Assembly (NCBI GenBank): GCA_024636015.1
Contig: JAGXHU010000019.1
Coordinates: 1-40,226, forward strand
From: Halothiobacillus sp.
GTDB lineage: Bacteria > Pseudomonadota > Gammaproteobacteria > Halothiobacillales > Halothiobacillaceae
Length of the DNA stretch: 40,226 bases
Direction of reading: 5' to 3'
Position 1 is the first letter of the stretch, and every line of letters begins with the position of its first letter. A model generated the notes under the pieces. The model worked only from the letters and a program-made list of their open reading frames with translations, was not told the DNA's origin and did not search any database. Below, piece after piece: positions 34,729 through 40,226 of this stretch. The translations under genes were made by a program, and so were the position numbers.

Positions 34729-37700
34729 TTAATGGGGGCTCTGTTTGGATTTGGGCCGTATCTTCTCGCTGAGCGTCTGCAGCAGGACGAAGAACATCGG
34801 AACAAACAAAATCGCTACATAGGTGGCGAGGATCATGCCGCCCACGATGCCGGTACCGAGGGAGTGACGTGCACCTTCACCCGCTCCGGTGGCCATGGCC
34901 AGTGGAATTACCCCGAGGATAAAGGCCATTGAGGTCATCACGACCGGGCGGAACCGGATGCGTGCGGCCTCGACGGCGGCCTCACGTATCGTGCGGCCCT
35001 GCAAATGAAGCTTGGAGGCGAACTCAACGATCAGAATGGCATTTTTGGCGGACATGGCGATCAGAACCAGAAGGCCGACCTGGAAATATACATCGATGGC
35101 GAGCCCCCGCATCCAGTTTGCCAGCAATGCACCGAGAACGGCGAATGGGACAGCTGTGATCACGGCCAACGGCAGCGTCCAGCGTTCATACAAGGCAGAC
35201 AGGATGAGGAAGATCATCACAATCCCGAGTCCGAAGGCAATGGCACCGGATGTTCCCGCCGACAGTTCCTGGTAGGCTGCGCCAATCCAGCCCAGGCTGA
35301 AGTCGTGGGAGAGATTGCTTGCCGCCACTTCCTGCATCGCCTTCAAGGCCTGTCCGGAAGAATAGCCGGGCGCGGGGTTACCCATGATCTTGGCAGCCGG
35401 GAAGATGTTGAATCGATCCACGACGTCGGGACCGGTGACTCGGGTCAGTGTCACCAGTGAGCTGACGGGAATCAGTTTCCCGTGAGTGCTGCGTACATAG
35501 ACTTGCTCCAGATCTTGCGGCGATGCCCGGAAGTCCTTATCGGAAGCCATGTTGACCTGGAAATTGCGGCCGAACAGGGTGAAATCGTTGATGTATCCTG
35601 CACCGAAAGTGGATTGCATTGCGGTGAAGATGTCTTTGACGGGCACACCGAGCGCATAAGCCTTGTCCCGGTTGACCTCCATATGATACTGGGGCATGTC
35701 GTAGACAAACGTCGAACGGACACCTTGCAGTTCTGGTCGTTTGTTGGCTGCCTGAACCAGGGTGTGGACCGCTGCGTTCAAACTGGCCAACCCCCCGGGG
35801 CCCCGGTCTTGCAGATAGAACTCGAATCCGCCCGTGGTTGAAATACCCCGGATCGGTGGTGGAACGAACGAAAATACCTGTCCCTGGGGAATATGTCGTG
35901 CTTCCCCCATTGTTTTATGAACAAGGGACTTAACGCTCTGGGAAGGCAGTGGCCGCTGTGACCAGTCTTTCAGACGCGTGAATGCCACCCCCATATTGGA
36001 TCGTGAGGTTCTGGACAGCAGATCAAAACCGGCGAAGGCGATACAGGCATTGACCTCAGGATTTTTTCGAGCCATAGCTGAAAATTCGTCTCGGACTTGA
36101 CTGGTCCGGTCAAGACTCGCGCCCGGCGCCATTTTGATGACGGAGATGAAGTAGCCCTGATCTTCATCAGGCACCAGCCCGGTCGGCGATTGCTTGAAGA
36201 GAATGATGGCCGCAGCGATGACACCAGCAAAAATCAACAGACCAATCGGCCATGCCTTTATAAAGAAATGAACCAGCCCCATATAACCTTGGGTCAGTTT
36301 CGCGAAACCGCGATTGAATATCCGGAACGGGAGCAATGGCTCGTCCAGTTCATGTTTGCCGAGCAGAATGGCACTTATGGCGGGTGTCAGCGTGAGTGCG
36401 ACGACGGCCGACAAGACCACAGAAATCGAAATGGCGACGGCAAACTGTCGATACATGACCCCGGTCAGTCCCGGCATGAAGGCAACCGGCACGAAAACGG
36501 CCAGCAGCACCATGGTTGTGGCGATAATCGGGCCGGATACCTGTTCCATGGCCTTGATGGCCGCCTCTTTGGCATGCAGATGTTGTTCATGCATCAGGCG
36601 TTCGACGTTCTCGATCACGATGATGGCATCGTCGACCACGATCCCGATTGCCAGGACAAAGCCGAACAGGGTCAGCAGATTGATCGACATTCCCGCCATG
36701 TACAAACCGGCCAGGGCACCAATCAAGGCGACAGGGATGGCAATGAGCGGGACCACGGTGGCTCTGGCTTTTTGCAGGAAGACAAAAATTACCAGCACGA
36801 CCAACACCATCGCTTCAAGCAGGGTTTTGAGTACTTCGTGGATGGAAATTCGGACGAAATCGGTGGTGTCGAGGGGAATGGTGTAGGTCAGATCACCTGG
36901 GAAAGCCTTTTTCAACGCCACCATCTTGGCGCGGATATCCGCCACAACATCAAGGGCATTGGCGCCTGGCGATAGGTAAATCCCGATCGGCACCGTTGGC
37001 TTGCCATTATAGGTGGCGTTAAAGCCATAAGTTTTCGTGCCGAGATCGATACGCGCCACATCCTCCAGTTTGAGCGTGCCACCGAGGGAGTTCGACTTCA
37101 GAATGATGTTCTTGAACTGTTTGACGTCCCGGAAACGTCCGTCTGCCTTGATGGTGTACGTAAAGCTCTCGGCCTTGTCGTTGGGGGCGTCATTGAACTT
37201 GCCCGCAGCGAATTGGGCACTTTGCGCCTTGATGGCATTCGACACATCCGTGGGGGTCAACCCAAAATGGGCCAGTTTGGCCGGGTCGAGCCAGATACGG
37301 ATGGAGTAATCCTGGGCGCCGAAGAGTTTTGTGTCGCCGACACCGGGGATGCGTTTGAGCTCGTCGATGATATTGAGCAGGGCATAGTTGGAGATGTACT
37401 TGGTGTCGAATTCACCATTTTTCGACAGCAGAGTGATGACCATCAGGATGTCACTGCTCTTTTTCTGGACCGTGATTCCTTGATCCCGGACTTCCTGCGG
37501 TAACTGTGACAGTGCCTGCTGAACCCGATTATTGACATCGATCGTGGCCTGATCCGGATCGGTACCGTTCGCGAAGGTCGCGGTCAGCGTCATCGTGCCA
37601 TCGTCCGAGCTCGTCGACGTCATGTACAGCATGTTTTCCACGCCGTTGATCCGTTGTTCGAGCGGCGCGGCGACGGATTCCGCGATGGTGGCGGCATCGG

Positions 37701-37857
37701 CACCGTTATAGGTTGCGGTCACCTGTACATCGGGGGGCACGATCTGCGGATACTGTTCGATGGGCAGCCCGGTAAAGGCGGCGGCACCGGCCAGCGTGAT
37801 AACGATCGCCAGCACGGAGGCAAAAATGGGCCGCTGGATGAAGTAGCTTGAAATCAT
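34729..37857 (-). CDS. RND (HAE1) multidrug efflux transporter, AcrB-type
   Basis: 1042 residues, the family norm. MISSYFIQRPIFASVLAIVI begins TM1; the two large periplasmic loops and twelve helices are complete. The proton-relay aspartates D409-D410 lie in GIVVDDAIIVIENVER of TM4, and the helix motif GFVLAIG precedes it. AcrB-type pumps export dyes, solvents, detergents and antibiotics using proton motive force. It lies 57 bases downstream of the adaptor gene, in the same transcript. The substrate cannot be predicted from sequence alone. No outer-membrane partner follows. Confidence 0.93.
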   Translation of the reverse strand: MISSYFIQRPIFASVLAIVITLAGAAAFTGLPIEQYPQIVPPDVQVTATYNGADAATIAESVAAPLEQRINGVENMLYMTSTSSDDGTMTLTATFANGTDPDQATIDVNNRVQQALSQLPQEVRDQGITVQKKSSDILMVITLLSKNGEFDTKYISNYALLNIIDELKRIPGVGDTKLFGAQDYSIRIWLDPAKLAHFGLTPTDVSNAIKAQSAQFAAGKFNDAPNDKAESFTYTIKADGRFRDVKQFKNIILKSNSLGGTLKLEDVARIDLGTKTYGFNATYNGKPTVPIGIYLSPGANALDVVADIRAKMVALKKAFPGDLTYTIPLDTTDFVRISIHEVLKTLLEAMVLVVLVIFVFLQKARATVVPLIAIPVALIGALAGLYMAGMSINLLTLFGFVLAIGIVVDDAIIVIENVERLMHEQHLHAKEAAIKAMEQVSGPIIATTMVLLAVFVPVAFMPGLTGVMYRQFAVAISISVVLSAVVALTLTPAISAILLGKHELDEPLLPFRIFNRGFAKLTQGYMGLVHFFIKAWPIGLLIFAGVIAAAIILFKQSPTGLVPDEDQGYFISVIKMAPGASLDRTSQVRDEFSAMARKNPEVNACIAFAGFDLLSRTSRSNMGVAFTRLKDWSQRPLPSQSVKSLVHKTMGEARHIPQGQVFSFVPPPIRGISTTGGFEFYLQDRGPGGLASLNAAVHTLVQAANKRPELQGVRSTFVYDMPQYHMEVNRDKAYALGVPVKDIFTAMQSTFGAGYINDFTLFGRNFQVNMASDKDFRASPQDLEQVYVRSTHGKLIPVSSLVTLTRVTGPDVVDRFNIFPAAKIMGNPAPGYSSGQALKAMQEVAASNLSHDFSLGWIGAAYQELSAGTSGAIAFGLGIVMIFLILSALYERWTLPLAVITAVPFAVLGALLANWMRGLAIDVYFQVGLLVLIAMSAKNAILIVEFASKLHLQGRTIREAAVEAARIRFRPVVMTSMAFILGVIPLAMATGAGEGARHSLGTGIVGGMILATYVAILFVPMFFVLLQTLSEKIRPKSKQSPH

Positions 37858-37914
37858 AAATTGTCGCCAGACCTTTGAAGCGTTTTTGTCACGGTAGCCA
37901 GGGGGTGCCTGGAA

Positions 37915-39066
37915 TTACGATCCAGCCAAGGGTTCGATCTGGATGCCCGGTCTCAATTTGATGAGGCCGTCCGTGACCACCCGCATTCCAGCACTCAGAC
38001 CGGATTCAACGATCTGCCCCTTATTGCTGTTCGGTCCCAGTTCGACGGGCGTGAGATGTACTTCGTTATCTTTGGAAACGGTATAAACCGCATAGCTACC
38101 GGGGCGGATGCCGCTGGTCAGAGCTGTTTGCGGAATGACCAGCGCATCTGGAAATTGGGCGACTTTGATCTTGATCCGCACGAAGGCATTGGGCTTGATG
38201 GCCTCAGCATGATTGGGGAACAAGGCGCGCATGGTGATGGTGTTGGTTTGTGGATCGACGGTCATGGATCGATAGTTGACGACGCCATCAACCTCTTTGC
38301 CGGCGGCCAACAAGATGGCGGGCGTGGGATGCTTGGCATCCGGGTTCAAGGCTGGTGTCGTGGCGTAACGGTTGTCGGACGAATAGGTCAACAGCACCTG
38401 AATCGGGTCGATGTCGTTGATCTGGACGAGTTCGTCGCCCGGCTTGATCAGGTTGCCGACCGCGACAGACCGTAAACCCGCGATCCCGGCAATGGGTGCC
38501 GTGACGCGGGTGTAATCGACATTGATCTGAGCTGCATTGACCTTGGCATTCGCAACTTTGAGTGCTGCCTTGGCGATTTCCAGCGCGGATTGCGCATCAT
38601 CCCGATCCTTGACGCTGACAACGCCTTTGGCAAACAGGGTGCTGATTCGGTCCCAGTCCCGCTGCGCGGCATTCAGGGCTGCCTGGGCCGAGCTGACTGC
38701 AGCCTGTGTTTCATGCAGGGTGGCGACATAAGGCTGGTCGTCAATCTTGAACAGCGGGTCACTCTTTTTGACCAGTTGCCCTTCGGTATAGGCACGCGAG
38801 TCCAGAATTCCACCGATCTGGGCGCGTACGTCGACGCTTCGGTTTGCAACGGTGCTGCCCGTAAAGGTTTCATAAACCGTGACGGTTTGGGGGTGGACGG
38901 TGGCGACGGGAACGATGGGGGGCAGCATCTTGTGTGCGGGCGGTGTTGCGGCCAAGGCCGGAAGGCCGAAACACGTGAGCCCACAGAAGAAAGACACCCC
39001 GAGTAGGTGTCTTGCCGTCAACTGTTTCCGAGGAGCTGGCGCCGTAATCGCAGGGCATGATGGCAT
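37915..39066 (-). CDS. RND efflux periplasmic adaptor (membrane fusion protein), AcrA-type
   Basis: 383 residues. The N-terminus has a hydrophobic segment (about 20-40) ending LPALAATPP, which looks like an ordinary signal-peptidase I site; the lipobox cysteine of AcrA is not seen. The lipoyl halves (RSVDVRAQIGGILDSRAYTE and VTAPIAGIAGLRSV) enclose an alpha-helical hairpin with VSSAQAALNAAQRDWDR. The beta-barrel and membrane-proximal parts follow (ILLAAGKEVDGVV...). It links the inner-membrane pump to an outer-membrane channel. First gene of the pair; an inverted repeat lies 40 bases upstream. Confidence 0.9.
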   Translation of the reverse strand: MPSCPAITAPAPRKQLTARHLLGVSFFCGLTCFGLPALAATPPAHKMLPPIVPVATVHPQTVTVYETFTGSTVANRSVDVRAQIGGILDSRAYTEGQLVKKSDPLFKIDDQPYVATLHETQAAVSSAQAALNAAQRDWDRISTLFAKGVVSVKDRDDAQSALEIAKAALKVANAKVNAAQINVDYTRVTAPIAGIAGLRSVAVGNLIKPGDELVQINDIDPIQVLLTYSSDNRYATTPALNPDAKHPTPAILLAAGKEVDGVVNYRSMTVDPQTNTITMRALFPNHAEAIKPNAFVRIKIKVAQFPDALVIPQTALTSGIRPGSYAVYTVSKDNEVHLTPVELGPNSNKGQIVESGLSAGMRVVTDGLIKLRPGIQIEPLAGS

Positions 39067-39106
39067 GATGGTATAGGTTTCCGCGACGAGAATTAATTGG
39101 ATAGTC

Positions 39107-39122
39107 TGCTAATAATTTAGCA
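39107..39122. promoter_or_regulatory. Inverted repeat upstream of the efflux operon, candidate operator
   Basis: TGCTAA, four bases, TTTAGCA-type partner: 6-bp perfect arms (TGCTAA/TTAGCA). It overlaps an extended -10-like TGCTAAATT on the minus strand, 41 bases before the adaptor start. The position fits a repressor site (TetR or MarR type), but no regulator gene is in the window. Confidence 0.35.
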
Positions 39123-39215
39123 TGCATTTTAAGTATTGACCATGCAAATCGTTTGGGTATTTTTTCTGACTGGAAATGGTATTGCGGCGTGATTGTGTGT
39201 CGTGATCGGCGCGAA

Positions 39216-40226
39216 TCAGCCCACGCAGGGGAGTTGGTCCCAGCGGGTGGTGTAGGCCGGTGAGCGGCGATCTTGCTGCATCTTCCAGCTGTTCTGGAAT
39301 CCTTCAGCGGCGAAGCGAATCTGTCGGCGGCCCATCTTCAAATTGATCTGGTCGATGGCCGTCATCAGGTCGCTGCGGCGGGTTCGATCTACGGACGTCT
39401 GTTTGCTGAACAGGCTCCCTTGGCTACCCTGCGGCGTACCCAGATCAAACAGGATGACGCCGCATTTTTGATAGCGCAGGCCGGGACGGTAGATTTTTTT
39501 CAGCGCAGTGTGGCTGCAGCGCAACAGACAGGCGGTGTCATCCGTCGCCTGGTGCAGGTTGATGGTGAAGCTACTATGGCAATGAGCGCGGTCGGCGGGA
39601 TCAAATGGGCTGGTTTGGAGGTACACCGTTAGCGCGCTGGCAACCGAGCCCTGTCGCCGGAGCGTTTCGGCGGCTCGGCTGATGTGGCTGCTTACCGCCT
39701 GATGGATGGGGGTGAAGGCGGTTTGTCGTTGTCCGAAGGAGCGCGAGGCGATGATTTGCTGGCGGGGCGGAGCGAGCTCTTCCACGGCAATACAGGACTC
39801 ACCCCGCAATTCGCGCACGATCCGTTCCACGGTGATGCTGTAGCGCTGACGGATCAGTTCGGGGCGGGCATCGCGCAGGTCTCGGGCCGTTTCGATACCC
39901 TGATCCTGTAGCTGTCGGGATAGTCGTCGCCCGATGCCCCAGACATCACCCACTTCGGTGACGGCCAGCACCCGTTCCAGCCGTTCCGGCGCACGCAGAT
40001 CGCAAACGCCCTTGGTGAGTACGGGATTTTTCTTGGCGAAGTGATTGGCCAGCTTGCTCAGCGTTTTGCTGTGGGCGATGCCGATGGAGATCGGGATGCC
40101 GGTCCATTGCTGCACCGTCTGGCGAATGGTCTGGGCGTAGTCGGTCAGGTTGCGGTCGGCGAAGCCGGTGAGGCCCAGAAAGCATTCGTCGATCGAGTAG
40201 ATCTCGATTTCCGGGGAGAACTGCGC
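39216..40226 (-). CDS. umuC: Translesion DNA polymerase V catalytic subunit UmuC, C-terminal part (5' end outside window)
   Basis: The frame continues off the right edge. Visible: the active-site YSIDECFLGL (residues coded at about 40198-40169), GIPISIGIAHSKTLSKLANH (palm), the HhH region VGDVWGIGRRLSRQL, the little-finger domain after about RQQIIASRSFG, and the C-terminal WKMQQDRRSPAYTTRWDQLP typical of UmuC. Y-family polymerases copy damaged DNA under SOS control. umuD would be expected upstream, beyond the window. Confidence 0.92.
   Translation of the reverse strand, partial: AQFSPEIEIYSIDECFLGLTGFADRNLTDYAQTIRQTVQQWTGIPISIGIAHSKTLSKLANHFAKKNPVLTKGVCDLRAPERLERVLAVTEVGDVWGIGRRLSRQLQDQGIETARDLRDARPELIRQRYSITVERIVRELRGESCIAVEELAPPRQQIIASRSFGQRQTAFTPIHQAVSSHISRAAETLRRQGSVASALTVYLQTSPFDPADRAHCHSSFTINLHQATDDTACLLRCSHTALKKIYRPGLRYQKCGVILFDLGTPQGSQGSLFSKQTSVDRTRRSDLMTAIDQINLKMGRRQIRFAAEGFQNSWKMQQDRRSPAYTTRWDQLPCVG

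Noticed and set aside
36097..36975. 292-codon plus-strand frame opposite the RND pump gene
   Set aside because: Asp/Gly/His/Gln-rich translation, no ribosome binding site, and the pump gene on the other strand is complete.
1..40226. CRISPR arrays, tRNA genes, complete insertion sequences, prophage genes
   Set aside because: No regularly spaced repeats, no cloverleaf with a T-loop, and no transposase, integrase or phage structural gene were found by reading both strands.

Overview
The window reads as a chromosomal segment of a polarly flagellated Gammaproteobacterium. The gene order fliL-M-N-O-P-Q-R-flhB-flhA-flhF-flhG-fliA-cheY-Z-A-B-parC-parP-cheW-DUF2802 is the Pseudomonas/Vibrio-type polar flagellar arrangement, and a 6S RNA gene in front of the 5-formyl-THF cyclo-ligase gene is also a proteobacterial hallmark. 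Moderate GC content and the gene set would suit a Halothiobacillaceae/Chromatiales-like lineage, but that is a low-confidence inference; no rRNA or tRNA is present to place it.

Layout. 1-2.3 kb: loosely packed accessory stretch with the 3' end of an FAD-dependent oxidoreductase gene, a stress-type glycine-rich membrane protein, a small membrane-protein gene that appears frameshifted, and a DUF6766-type membrane protein. 2.3-3.0 kb: gene-free. 3.0-5.6 kb: alaC-hom amino-acid operon with a recognisable sigma-70 promoter and a terminator. 5.9-6.9 kb: a GGDEF diguanylate cyclase. 7.0-25.4 kb: about 18 kb of co-directional, mostly overlapping flagellar and chemotaxis genes: C-ring (FliM, FliN), export gate (FliOPQR, FlhB, FlhA), the polar number/position regulators FlhF and FlhG, sigma-28 (FliA), then a consensus sigma-28 promoter immediately before the chemotaxis genes and the ParC/ParP array-positioning pair. 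25.4-28.6 kb: aroE and rpiA (minus) divergent from ilvA (plus). 28.6-29.5 kb: a 0.9-kb gene-free region with three perfect DnaA boxes and an AT-rich tract. 29.5-30.8 kb (minus): 6S RNA, fau, EVE-domain gene. 31.1-33.5 kb: gloB and mltD. 33.8-34.2 kb (minus): a small secreted protein sharing a bidirectional terminator with mltD. 34.7-39.1 kb (minus): an RND efflux pair. 39.2 kb to the end (minus): C-terminal part of umuC.

How it works together. The central block encodes the machinery that builds one polar flagellum and steers it. FlhF and FlhG set place and number, the export gate secretes the filament parts, FliA switches on late genes (the sequence shows its own site in front of cheY), and CheA/CheW/CheB/CheZ/CheY carry the signal to FliM. 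A short acidic motif of the form (S/T)-x-(D/E)-(D/E)-(hydrophobic)-(D/E)-x-(hydrophobic)-L recurs at the FliM N-terminus, the CheZ C-terminus and three times in the CheA linker, where a folded P2 domain would be expected. This suggests that one CheY-docking motif may have been reused across the pathway. The other main points of interest are the DnaA-box cluster, an NPIH instead of NPTH autocleavage site in FlhB, and the frameshifted small membrane gene.
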